Notes: generated from the letters alone by a model not told the origin. 64,000 nucleotides of DNA from Isoetes taiwanensis (GCA_021234155.1 JAJEKV010000003.1:19206386-19270385), one strand, 5' to 3'; numbered from the stretch's first letter, positions 48,274-58,110 are shown. Made by a program: numbers and translations.

Positions 48274-48595
48274 ACCACCTTGAGTTGGAGAGGCACCATT
48301 GACCTAGGCAAATTGCACCCTTTTTAGTCAATGAGTAGGAAATTTTAAAACACCATAAGATAAGAAAAGTACGTACATTTATGGAATATATAGAGGTAAA
48401 TCAAAATTTTTAAAAAGCAAGAAATTCCTTGGAAATAGGTTTAATATAATAATAACAATGAGTATAAACGAAATCATTTAAAACAAGAATTTTCGTGGCA
48501 ACAACAAGAAAATGACATTTATATAAATATATCCAAATTTTAATTATCAAAAATTTAGCTTTCAGATTACGAAAAGACATATAACTGATAAGGTA
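48274..48595. other. intergenic region between divergent genes of the giant transposon
   Basis: This AT-rich stretch separates the minus-strand DUF7869 gene from the first plus-strand promoter. It is a probable bidirectional regulatory region. Confidence 0.4.
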
Positions 48596-48750
48596 GCCGT
48601 GAGAATTTATTATCCATAATAATATACCCTAGATGATATAGCTGGCGGAAATTTCGTACGCCTGGTGTGTTATTTGAGGCAATCATTTATTCACGCTAAT
48701 TTCTAATTAACCCTATATAAATCCGGTTCACGCTCAAGACCTCCATTCCT
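48596..48750 (+). promoter_or_regulatory. promoter copy 1 of the giant transposon
   Basis: It contains GCCGTGAGAATTTATT, CTGGCGG, GTACGCCTGGTGTGTTA, CAATCATT-ATTCACGCT, TTTCTAATTA, then CCTATATAAATCC (TATA box, 48,714-48,720) and TTCACGCTC. The same order occurs at 49,690-49,870. It lies 55-60 bp before the acidic-protein start at 48,776. Its CGCCTGG core resembles the intron palindromes. Confidence 0.75.
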
Positions 48751-48775
48751 TCCAAATTTTTTTTCTCTGCCCGCC

Positions 48776-49064
48776 ATGAAGCGTTCGGCCTCAGCGTTCG
48801 ACCTTCATGAAGAACCCGAGGTCTCCTCAAAGAGACGTCGGGTTGAAGAAGCCCCTCAATTCCCCCCTCATTGATTTTCTGTCCCAATTCTCCTCTAATT
48901 CTGATTCAGAGGATGAAGATGAGGAAGAGGAGGAGTTGGACGATCAGGATTCTCAAGAATTCCTGACCGCTTTGCTTCAGGGTTGGCTTGACCCTGAAAC
49001 AGAGAATGAAATCTCTGAAGCGGAGGAGGAGGAGGAGGAGGAGGAGGAGGAGGCCAATTTTTAG
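48776..49064 (+). pseudogene. small acidic nuclear-type protein (one frameshift)
   Basis: The frame from 48,776 starts MKRSASAFDLHEEPEVSSKR with an RRRV basic cluster, then ends early (QFPPH stop). The next frame continues with LIDFLSQFSSNSDSEDEDEE and later QEFLTALLQGWLDPETENE, ending in a long Glu run before the stop at 49,064. The frames meet in the C-run at about 48,859-48,866, where one extra base breaks the gene. The unbroken protein would be about 95 aa: a nuclear-localisation-like head and acidic tail. I recognise no family. It sits directly behind promoter copy 1. Confidence 0.6.
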
Positions 49065-49689
49065 AATGGTTACAAGATGAACCAGGTTTGCATGGCTGCC
49101 TCTTTTGTTTTTTTTGCACCTTTCTTTCTTCTTTCTTTTCTAACACCTCTCTTTCTTCTTTCTTGCAAACTTGGAAGAAGAGTGATGCAGATCCCGGGCG
49201 GACCTCTTTTTTTTTTTTTGTTACTTACAGAAGTTTCGGACGCGCCTCCGGGCATTTTTTTCTGTAATATTGTGAAAAGCCTTCGGCCATCTACTTACAA
49301 GCCTTCGGGCATCTGTACATATCAATTTTGAATGAAATGCTCAAAGTTTTCTTCACAAAATTTTTCTTCAAACAGTTTTTCTGTACATAAAATTCTTTTG
49401 AATGAAATCAAACTGTTTTCTCCAAGCATTTTATCTCCAAAGTGTTTTCTCTAAAATTTTGTCTCTGCATTTGTCTCAACAAAGTCTCGGGAACACTTTA
49501 AATCAACCACATGAGATCTCTGATTCATCACAGTAACCATAGGAAATTTTCCCATACGACCTAAAAAAATTCCCCAACACTACAAGTCATTTTTTAGCCT
49601 TGATAATTTAGCCTTTAAAATCATTTTTAATTTAGCCTATATAAAATTTCTAAATTCTGTTTTTTCAAATGCAATAAATGGAATAAAAT
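49065..49689. other. 3' region of the acidic gene with a degraded hAT-like end
   Basis: 49,480-49,588 matches both ends of the hAT-like element at 20,793-22,323: CAAAGTCTCGGGAACACTTTA on the left and CCATAGGAAATTTTCCCATA, then CCCCAACACTA on the right. It is a miniature relic without a clear left terminus. The rest is T-rich untranslated-like sequence. Confidence 0.45.
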
Positions 49690-49870
49690 GCCGTGAGAAT
49701 TTATTGCATGAAATGCAATATTCTCCATATATACCATATACATGTCATGTCTGGCGGGAAGACCGTACGCCAGGTGTGTTAATTCAAGCAATCAATGATT
49801 CACGCTTATTTATTTCTAATTATGCCTATATAAATCCATTTCACGCTCTCAAAGTTCCTACATTTTCTTC
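49690..49870 (+). promoter_or_regulatory. promoter copy 2 of the giant transposon
   Basis: It repeats copy 1 over about 150 bp: GCCGTGAGAATTTATT, CTGGCGGGAAGACCGTACGC, CAGGTGTGTTAATTCAAGC, ATTCACGCTTATTTATTTC, CCTATATAAATCC (TATA 49,827-49,834), TTTCACGCTCTC. Transcription would begin near 49,860. A leader with likely introns follows to 50,764. Confidence 0.75.
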
Positions 49871-50423
49871 CTTTCTTCATACGATTTGCCGGTTGCGCTT
49901 CTACTGTGTTTAGATCCGCCCTCCTAAAATCTTGGTGAGCAGAATTCTTTTCAGCAATGTTAGATGTTTGGTTTCGGCAATTCCTAACTTACTAAAAGAC
50001 TCCGCCTTTTGTTCTGTAGCATCTGTAGCATCTGTAGCAGAGGACATCGGAGGCTCAGAATTAAAACCAAAAGCAGAGGACTCCGGTCTTCGAATCCAAC
50101 AGCCTCGGAATTAAGACCAAAAGCAAAGTCCTCCGCTCTTTGAATCCAAAAGCCTCAGAATTCAAGGTTAGTTTTCATTTAGTTTTAAGCTGCATGTCAA
50201 TGGCATGTTTAATCCAAGAAGACAAGCTTATGCATTTGCTCGAGGCAGAGGAAGCAGATGATGTTTATGAAAACCAGAATAGTTTTTTATAGACTTCATC
50301 TGCTTCTTTTTGTTTCGAGTAAATTCTCGAGTTTCTCTTCCTGAATTAATCATGCTGTTGCATGCAAGTTTCTATTATGAATAGTAGAAAGCATTAGAAA
50401 AATCTCAAAGATAATATTTGAAA

Positions 50424-50733
50424 CACGCAAAGCGTGTTCCAATACACGCTAAGCGTGTTCTGAATACACACTAACCTTAGTCTTGAAAAACTACACACGC
50501 TCGGCGTGCATTCAGCAGAGAGAGGAAAAGAAAACCTGTACAGATAGATAAGTAAATAGATTAAGGCGCTGGCTGAATGCACGCCGAGCGTGGGTAGTTT
50601 TTCCTATATACCAGTTTACATGCTGAGCGTGTAAACAATTTTATCCTTAGTTTCAACTTTTAATTTAAACACGCCGGGCGTGTCTCTTAGTTTCTAAGTT
50701 TTTTTAATAAATAAATACAACACGCCAGGCGTG
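50424..50733. repeat. seven CACGC-N3-GCGTG palindromes in the leader intron
   Basis: Sites at 50,424-50,436 (CACGCAAAGCGTG), 50,445-50,457, 50,496-50,508, 50,580-50,592, 50,615-50,627 (CATGCTGAGCGTG), 50,670-50,682 and 50,721-50,733 (CACGCCAGGCGTG). The flanks differ, but the half-sites are conserved. They lie between a likely donor near 50,166 and acceptor TTGATAG at 50,764. Confidence 0.85.
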
Positions 50734-50764
50734 AATACTGATACTCCGCTATTCCTATTGATAG

Positions 50765-51361
50765 ATGCCAAGTTACATTAATCTCCTAGTTGGTGACGAA
50801 GATGAATTGGAATTACATTTGGGGCAGCAATCACACAGCGTAGCTCCAGTTGCGGCTCCAAGCTCCAGTCCGGTTGAACCGCATCCGAGCACCAGTCCGG
50901 CTGGAGCCCCAGATGCACGTGTCTTGCAACCCCTGGAATATTTAGATCAAGTGATGATGATGAACAGGGAGCGCAGGGCCATTTTAAGCCTAGGCTCTGA
51001 GGCCCTAGAGATCACATGGAGGCTGGCAGTATTAGCTGACCATTTCGATCATGCAGTACATGCATTGATCGAGAGTGAATCTCGCAACCGTCAGCTCGAG
51101 ATTCAATATGAGGAACTTCATTGGTTAGTGGCTAGCCTCTATGCCCGGATGCCTCAACATGAACCACTACCGCAGGCGGCATACGATGCAATGGCTCAAC
51201 CAATGGAGCATGACCAGGAGGAGGAGCATGACCAGGAGATGGAGGTGGAGCAGGCGGGGGAGGTGGAGCTGGAGCCTGGGGTTTTTGCTGGGGTTTTACC
51301 TGAAGAATTCACTATGCCCTGGAATGGAAATGGGAGCATCGATAGCCAAGCTACTCAGTAG
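50765..51361 (+). CDS. unknown 198-aa acidic protein of the giant transposon
   Basis: This is an open frame from ATG directly after an acceptor-like TTGATAG. The N-terminus is MPSYINLLVGDEDELELHLG, followed by a Ser/Pro/Ala-rich linker. A predicted helical, leucine-rich middle (MMMNRERRAILSLGSEALE, then NRQLEIQYEELHWLVASLY) may form a coiled coil. The C-terminus is strongly acidic (Glu/Asp/Gln repeats at residues 150-175). No family is recognised. It is the only uninterrupted coding frame of the element. A stop and AATTAATACAACAAA-type 3' end follow, so it may be a gene of its own driven by promoter copy 2. It could also be a first coding exon of the gene downstream. Confidence 0.6.
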   Translation: MPSYINLLVGDEDELELHLGQQSHSVAPVAAPSSSPVEPHPSTSPAGAPDARVLQPLEYLDQVMMMNRERRAILSLGSEALEITWRLAVLADHFDHAVHALIESESRNRQLEIQYEELHWLVASLYARMPQHEPLPQAAYDAMAQPMEHDQEEEHDQEMEVEQAGEVELEPGVFAGVLPEEFTMPWNGNGSIDSQATQ

Positions 51362-51888
51362 ATTGGGCTTGAAACAATAGACTGTGCTTTAAACAGTCTG
51401 GGATTTTGTATGTCTAGTTTATCCAGATTATATATAACTGTAAACTTTTTCCAATTAATACAACAAATTTTGTCTACTTCTATATTTCTACAACGTAACA
51501 CATGTTACATACCTTTTTTAAGCGGTTTCTTGGCCATGCAACAAATGTTCCAACACTTTCTCCAACCGTATCCCCACCGGGATGTCTACGAGGTAAAGCT
51601 TCATCCATAGCGCAACAGTTAATCACTGTAACTCGGACATACTTATCCCCGAGCGGAATTCCATGACAGTTTTGCAGTCGGATCGATGGAGTCGATCTTG
51701 CATAATCCTACTTTCCTTTTCTGATTTGTAGTTAACATGAAACATTCATCTTCGACACTGTAGACAATTGCCTATTCAGACACCTACTATTGGAAATTAA
51801 TGTTCAAGCTATAGGAATGATATGAGTACCAGAATTCTGTAGCCATTCTTGAGAAGCTGATTCGAGTTCTTGAAATCACAGGCACTAT
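51362..51888. other. spacer downstream of the 198-aa ORF
   Basis: No gene is recognised. The first 110 bases look like a 3' untranslated region. The right edge GGCACTAT (51,881-51,888) is the target-site copy of the next element. Confidence 0.45.
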
Positions 51889-52288
51889 CAGTGTTGTTAC
51901 GTACTTACCATACCTGTACGGTACTGTAAGTATTTTACGTATCATACCTCGTAACATACCTCTGAGTTTTTAACGTACCAAAAAAAAACCAGTACGTTAA
52001 AAAGTGTTGTTACCGTACCTATAAAATACCGTATTTATAAAATACGTACCGTATTTATAAAATACGTACTGTACCTATAAAATACGTACCGTACCTATAA
52101 AATACTTGTAAAATACTTACAGTACCTATAAAATACATACCGTACCTTTAAAATACTTACCGTACTTGTGTTGAAAACTCCAAAAATTTGAAGCAAAAAC
52201 ATTTCATTTTTCATTCCGTACGTACCGTACCTCTGGTACGGTATGCTAAGTACTTGAAAGGTACCGTACCCGTACGGAAACAACACTG
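51889..52288. mobile_element. 400-bp hAT-type MITE with internal tandem repeats
   Basis: It begins CAGTGTTGTTACGTAC and ends GTACGGAAACAACACTG, inverted termini of about 16 bp. The flanks GGCACTAT (51,881-51,888) and GGCGCTAT (52,289-52,296) are an 8-bp target duplication with one change. The interior is built of TATAAAATACGTACCGTACC-like units repeated at about 20-bp spacing. It is nested inside the giant transposon, so it is younger. Confidence 0.8.
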
Positions 52289-53143
52289 GGCGCTATGGAA
52301 ACTCAGGCAGTCGGGAAAAATTCGAGTTAGAAGAAAGCTTAGGTTAACTACGTTTAGGCGGGATAAATTTAATCAATGAAAGAACACGGTAGATTGGTTT
52401 TTAAAAACTCAATGAAAGAAGTCGGCGGACGGGTTCTTTTTTTTTTTTGAAAGTGAATCTTCGTCATTATTATTTTTATGTGTCAAGAATATTTCGAAAC
52501 TGCATATTGTGTTTTCTTGAAATTCAAATTTCTTTCGTGCAGGTAGAAAACAGTATTTTTCGTACAAGTAGAAAAAGCTATTTCTTCGAGCAGCTCGAGC
52601 GCTTATCCGAGCGACCTTGCGACTCTGTTACTAGGCGATTCTGTCTCAGAGGTGGTCGAGGCGGCCGGGGCCGAGGAAGCGGTGGCAGAGGAAACTCAAA
52701 ACCCGGCTCTTCTCAAGTTTCAGAGGATGTTGACACCCCTATTCAAGGTATTTAATTTGCCTTCTGAATACACAGTGTGTGAAGAGTATTATGCATTGCA
52801 TGAATTTGAGTTATTTCCTTGCCTTCAGTTAATATGGTTTGCATGAATTTGAGTTATTATGCTTTGCATGAATTTAAATTATTACCTTCAGTTAATGCTC
52901 TGATTGTCTGTTTTTTAGGACATAATTTTGCTCTGTTTTTATAGAATATAGTTCTTAGTAGTTTTTAACAGAGGGATACACACCTATTTAGAGCTGGAGG
53001 TTTGACAGTTAGAGATAGCAGTGTTCAATGAGGTTAAATAGTGTGAAATATGGATTCATAAAGGGTACGCAGCTTAAAATGTGGATGCATACTAATTTAG
53101 CTTCAAACTCACGCATAGCATGGTATACAGTAAGAGCTACGAA

Positions 53144-53194
53144 CACGCCAAGCGTGAATTATACTAATTTAGGTTCAAATTCACGCCAAGCGTG
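53144..53194. repeat. two palindromes in intron 52,748-53,244
   Basis: CACGCCAAGCGTG occurs at 53,144-53,156 and again at 53,182-53,194. A partial site (CACGCATAGCATG) lies at about 53,110. Confidence 0.85.
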
Positions 53195-54409
53195 ATCTCT
53201 TGTTTTGGAAAATACAATAAAAAAATGTTCATCTTCTTTTGCAGTGCCTAAGAGGAAGAAAACCCCTAATAATTCGGGGTCTATTCCTGGTAAGAAACCA
53301 AGGGTAGACGACCCAGATGCAGTACCATATGATCTCACATTAGATGATGAAGGGCCGATTCTTATAGCAACCACTGACCCTGCGTGCCCTGAAGAGGAAA
53401 TGGACGAGGGTGCCGAGTGGTACGTTGACCTTGCCAAGACAAATGGCAAGCTCGACTTAACTCTCTTCTCGAGGAAAAAGGAAGCAGACAAGATGACCAA
53501 ACAAGGGATCCTAATCTCTTGTGAGGAAGAGGATGACACCAACTGCAAATTGCTCTTGGAGATTACACATAAGCAGAAGAAAGATCTGCTCAGACTTACT
53601 CACTGTAGAGCTACTGCATACAAGGATACGTTCATGAGGACCGATGTGAACGGTGAGACATGTTTTAAGTATGGCTGGCCCACCAATGTAGCAGTTACGC
53701 CAATATCTATTTGCCAAGGGGTTACAGCTGTGCATAGAGGCATGTTCAATAAACCGACACCAAGTCACTATTTGCAGCAAGCTAGGGAATTAGCTGACTT
53801 GAAAGCTTCTAGGAGGGTCCTAAATCTAGGGAAGGATGTTCTTCCTGCAGTTGTCGAAGGCATGGAGGCTTCTGTTTTTTAGAATGAACAGGACAGGGTG
53901 GCGCGGCTAAAGGCCATGAACAAGCTGAATAAGTACTCTGACCATTATCCATTGGGTCTTAAGGAAACTTTTGCGATCGATGTGAAGTCCCTCATCCGTT
54001 CACCAAGCTCCATTTATGTTAGCAGAAGATATGATCCAGCACATGCCATGGAGATTGTTCAGAACATGATTAGTAATCTATGCCAGCGAATGTGTTATCT
54101 TGGGATATGATCTCGAACAAGCCTGCTGTGTGGACGAACTTCGAGGAGTTAATGTTAAATGATAACATTAAATTCATCATCATCGACGGGCAGCATTCTG
54201 TTGAGGCACAAAAGGCCCTCATCAGGCAGGCAGAACAAACAGGCCAAAGCGTATTCTACAATCACTATGCGTATAGGAGGTGTCGTCTCTTGGATGCCAA
54301 TACTTCACCTGCAGATTTGGCTGAGATTAGTGCAACTTTGAATGAAATGGGGAAGACATTTCTATACAAAAGGTAACTAACTGCATTAGGATGTTAGCAT
54401 TTTAATATT

Positions 54410-54783
54410 CACGCCAGGCGTATAAATTCACGCGTGGCGTGGTTTCATTCCTAACTAATTCACGCCAGGCGTGCTTTCAATTCAAAACAATTCACGCCAG
54501 GCGTGCTTTCAAATCAATTGAATTCACGCCAGGCGTGCTTTCAAATCAAATGATTTGAAAGCACGCATGGCGTGAATTGTTTTGATTTGAAAGCACGTCT
54601 GGCGTGAATTGATTTGATTTGAAAGCACGCCTGGCGTGAATTCGTTTGATTTGAAAGGACGTCTGGCGTGAATTCAATTGATTTGAAAGCACGCCTGGCG
54701 TGAATTGCATTAGTAACTTAATTCATTTCACGCCAGGCGTGATTTTTCTGTTGATCAATTCTATTCAAATCGCGCCCGGCGTG
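54410..54783. repeat. twelve palindromes at 32-bp spacing in intron 54,373-54,825
   Basis: Sites start at 54,410, 54,429, 54,461, 54,493, 54,525, then 54,562, 54,594, 54,626, 54,658, 54,690, then 54,729 and 54,771. Two runs are exactly 32 bp apart: 54,429-54,525 and 54,562-54,690. The first run reads ATTCACGCCAGGCGTGCTTT and the second is its inverse, with the symmetry centre at about 54,548-54,555 (AAATCAAATGATTTGAA). The whole array is a large inverted repeat made of small palindromes. Confidence 0.9.
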
Positions 54784-56847
54784 TTTCTATTCTATGATAC
54801 TGATTCAATGTCCGTACTATTGCAGTCCATACGTGGAACAACTGCGCCACGCCCGTCAACAGTGGGTGGAATATGGCTGCCCATTACCCACCAGACAGGG
54901 CGGGTCAAAGTTTGAGGCATTCAAGCTGCTGGAGCGGACTCTGTCACAGACAATTATACAGTAGAAGAAGAAGACTGCAAGAAAATCAAAGAAAAAAGGT
55001 AGTGATGACATTGCAGATCCTTCTGAAAACTCATCTAGCAGGTCAGGCCCAACAGACTCGTATAAGATTGTCTTTTGTAAGAAGGCAGTATGACAAAAGT
55101 GGAATGAATTCTGGGACGCTTATGCACAAGGGAAGCTACCAGATACTATGGGTAGGGTGCCTCCTTTTGATGTAAGCATCTTTGACTTGAATGTGACAGA
55201 GATGAGAAAGACTCAGGGGCTAGACGACGCTGAGACCATTTGGGTTTTAGACCAGTGCCTGAAGAAGGAAGTCTTATACAAGAAGAGTGCTTTTAGTAAG
55301 GATAGGATGTCCTTCGTTGAGTGCTGCAGCCATGTGAAGGATGTACGTACAATGAAGTCAGCTGTAGGAGCTGAGTTACAAAGGCTATCGGGGGATGTGG
55401 CATTATCTGAAATTGGATTGCTGGACAAATACAAGGTCAGTAATGATGACATCAAGAAGTTTGTATTCTGGTCAAAGGACTTCCTAAAGAATTGGAAGGC
55501 TAAAAATGCAAAACATAAAGAGACTCTACCCCCTAAGGTACACGCCGAGTTGAGAAGAAAAGTGGCCCTTGTGAAGAAGATTACTGGAGAAGAAGACACT
55601 GTCCAGTATTCAGTCTCCATTGGGTACAAAGGTCTCTTGCCAGAATCAACTTCCTGCCTTAAAAATATATCACTCTTTGTGTTGGACAACAGGGGTGGGA
55701 GAGGAGATATGGGCATGAACCAGAAGGACTACAACAGCTTCTTTACCAGCTGTATAGGATTGACAACTGAGAGGTCCTTCACTATTGTCATCGTTTGTCC
55801 TTCAGGTGTTATCTGCATGCACTATCCGTTGCTCATGATCTGGAGTGCCTCGAAGTTATTAGGGAGGGATGCCTAATATATGATGTTAAGGATAATGAGC
55901 TGCGAACAGAATGGAAGATGGCACATGTGATCTTTATTATGATAGCCATGCTGTCAGACGAGGAATATGATATTGCTAAGGCCAAGGGTGACAATAGCAG
56001 TGCATGGGAATGCTTTCTTCTAGATGATCCAGACTTAAGAACTATATTCTATCATACGGATCAGGATCAGGAACATGATGAGTCAGAAGAGGATGAGGAT
56101 CGGGACCCCCTCCTAAGTGGTGAAATCAAGTATGAGCTACAAACTAAGGAGAAGGGTCCCTTAAATAAAAATGGATTTCCCCCATCTATGGCTGCTTACC
56201 TCGTCGAGGCATTTGCTCCAATTGATACAACCTGCTTGGAGCTTCATGTTGGAGGTTATATTGCCCGAGAGGCTCTTATGGGTGTTAGAAGATGTCACTG
56301 CTTTGTGAGTGATGAGCAGGCCAAAGACTTTCTTGAACCATTCCTCATGCATGTGCTTGCCAAATCTCCTAAAGGCCCTTATGGCAACCTGAAATCTTCA
56401 GCAATCAAAAGTCTCGTAGACTTGTCCAATTCAAAAGTGGACGATGGTTCTGGTGAGGGAACTAGTAATACGCAGCCTGGATAAGGAAAGCAATGACCAA
56501 ATGGCTGCTAAACTGGCTGCTCAAAGTAATGTGATGAAGGCGAACTTAGGGAATATTCTTGCCTCCCTTCAGGGTGATGCAAGCAACAATAGAGTAGATT
56601 CACAGGTTAACAAGGATCTAAGTGATAGGCCAACCGAAAGTGAAGGCAACCAAGGCGACTCTAGTGATTCACAGGTTTGCCAAATGAATACTAAAATAAT
56701 GTCAGTTGTGAAGGACGTAGGGGAACTAATAGAAAATAACAATTCTAACAGTCAAAAGAGCACAGAGATTAAGGGTGGCGAAAGGGAGAATGACGCCGAC
56801 GACGGCAGCGAAACTGAAGATGATAGGTATGGCCTTGCCTATGAAAT

Positions 56848-56981
56848 CGCGCCACGCGTGATTTAATTTATATTACCTTTGAATTAAATCGCGCCAAGCG
56901 TGCTTTGATTATTTTTCGTTGTCAAACCAAATCACGCCGAGCGCGATTTGGTTAAGACTAACTCAAATCACGTTTGGCGCG
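56848..56981. repeat. four palindromes in intron 56,827-57,037
   Basis: CGCGCCACGCGTG (56,848), CGCGCCAAGCGTG (56,890), CACGCCGAGCGCG (56,933) and CACGTTTGGCGCG (56,969). Here the outer bases are CGCG or GCGCG variants, flanked by AAAT/ATTT. The first occurs 21 bases after the splice donor. Confidence 0.85.
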
Positions 56982-57673
56982 TTTGTATTGTTTGTGTGAT
57001 CGTATCTTGCTGACCAGATACATGTTTGATGTTTCAGCTTGCATTGCGTTTCTAAGAAGGTTGTGGTGTTCGACCTAAACGGAGTCCTTTGCAAGACTTT
57101 TCTGAAAAATAAGGTGCCTAGAGATCAGTTTCATCAGACACCAGTAGAATCAAACACCAAGTGGATCTATCCGCGGCCGCACTTGAAGGAGATGCTAGAT
57201 GAGGCATTCAGGTTATTTCGAGTTGGTATTTGGTCATCCATGGAACTAAGGAACATCAAGGATACTTTGGAGGCACTGGGGAAAATGCGTAGACATTGGT
57301 TGACGTTTTGGGATCAGAACAAATGTGTGAAGTTCACTAATCCCAAAGATCCAATAGGCAAGCCTATCTTCATCAAACACTTGAGTAACATGATGGACGA
57401 ACTTGGTATCGAGAATAAGGATGATATAATCATAGTGGATGATGATGCTCTCAAATGCTTCTACAATCAAACGCAGCCCTGAATCCACCATCTTACGATC
57501 CAAAAAACTTTGCGACAGATGATTTTCTGGTGAAGTTTGTGTCTATTATGAATAATTTGGCTATGGGGATGACGGTGGGTGAAGTGTTAGATTCATACCC
57601 AGAACTGGATAGAACGGCTGACATGGAACCACACCTTGTTAAATACATGGAAAAACATGGATTGATCCCTTAA

Positions 57674-57965
57674 TGTTTTATATTTTTGTATGATATTTGT
57701 GCGTTGTATCGATAATTTGGAGTCTGGAATTGCCTCGCAAATAATGCAATCTGTTATAATCAAACCTAATATTATCATCTAAATGCTCTTCAATTTTGGT
57801 CTCATCTATCTTAGCAACTTGCTCTTCATTTTTGCATATTTCAATTCGCATCTGAAACGTCACACGTGAATCGCCCACTTATGTTATTTATCAAGTCTAA
57901 AAAAAAGATTAAAAAAAACAAAAACCCCCTAGAAGACAACAGTAGATTGGCGTGATTTTGGAGTT
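57674..57965. other. 3' region of the cargo gene up to the right terminus
   Basis: AT-rich 3' untranslated-like sequence with an A-rich stretch at 57,900-57,925. No gene is seen. Confidence 0.45.
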
Positions 57966-57996
57966 GACATAATCCCAATTTAATTGGATGATGGTT
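57966..57996 (-). repeat. right terminal inverted repeat of the giant transposon
   Basis: 31 bp, inverted partner of 45,214-45,244 (29 matches). It is followed by the ATTA target copy at 57,997-58,000. Confidence 0.85.
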
Positions 57997-58110
57997 ATTA
58001 GCTGGATCCAATTCATTGCCTACTTTGTGGAGTGGAACTACTCTGTTTATTTGCCATGCTTGTGAGAACCCCTCTGTGACGACCATATGGATATTCATAC
58101 CATACGACTA
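57997..58110 (-). pseudogene. LINE (family B) 5' part beyond the giant transposon
   Basis: On the minus strand it reads VTEGFSQAWQINRVVPLHKV then GNELDPANN, the reverse-transcriptase segment just upstream of the NYRTIMV region. It continues the LINE broken at 45,213. The same segment is seen without interruption at 59,210-59,140. Confidence 0.75.

Larger units (their letters stand above)
52543..57673 (+). pseudogene. multi-domain cargo gene: RGG/NLS, DGQH, methyltransferase-like and NIF/HAD
   Basis: Exons by eye: 52543-52747 (RGGRGGRGRGSGGRGN), 53245-54372, 54826-56826, 57038-57673; introns are GT-AG. Exon 2 carries basic clusters (PKRKK, GKKPRV), then FIIIDGQHSVEAQKALI at about 54,170-54,222, a DGQH motif as in ParB/DndB-type domains. 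Exon 3 has NISLFVLDNRGG (55,660-55,695), a strand position where DNA methyltransferases have DPPY. Later come VEAFAPIDTTCL and REALMGVRRCHCF (56,200-56,310), placed like the FxGxG motif. This assignment is weak and the motifs look dead. Exon 4 encodes a NIF/FCP1-type HAD domain: VVVFDLNGVLCKTF, WIYPRPHLKEML, GIWSSM, IIIVDDDALK. In-frame stops lie at 53,880, 54,962 and 55,091, and frameshifts near 54,080, 55,800, 56,480 and 57,465. The start exon is not found. Confidence 0.6.
45214..57996. mobile_element. 12.8-kb TIR DNA transposon with cargo genes
   Basis: The left terminus (45,214-45,244) and right terminus (57,966-57,996, inverted) match at 29 of 31 positions. Both begin AACCATCAT and end AATTGGGATTATGTC. 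They are flanked by ATTA on both sides and interrupt a family B LINE whose two halves (to 45,213, and from 57,997) rejoin perfectly against the intact copy near 59,085-59,170. Inside are a minus-strand DUF7869-type transposase-like pseudogene (45,539-48,273) and three plus-strand genes (48,776-49,064; 50,765-51,361; 52,543-57,673). Two of the plus-strand genes sit behind duplicated promoters. The superfamily is not clear: a 4-bp duplication excludes hAT and Mutator, and ATTA is not the TTAA of piggyBac. Confidence 0.85.

Noticed and set aside
54410-54783. CRISPR-like array (regular repeat every 32 bp)
   Set aside because: The repeats are self-palindromic, the spacers are themselves related AT-rich repeats, the second half is inverted, and the site is an intron in a plant genome.
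53880-55093. Restoration of the stop codons by U-to-C RNA editing
   Set aside because: Such editing is known in organelles, and the gene also has several frameshifts, so ordinary decay is enough.
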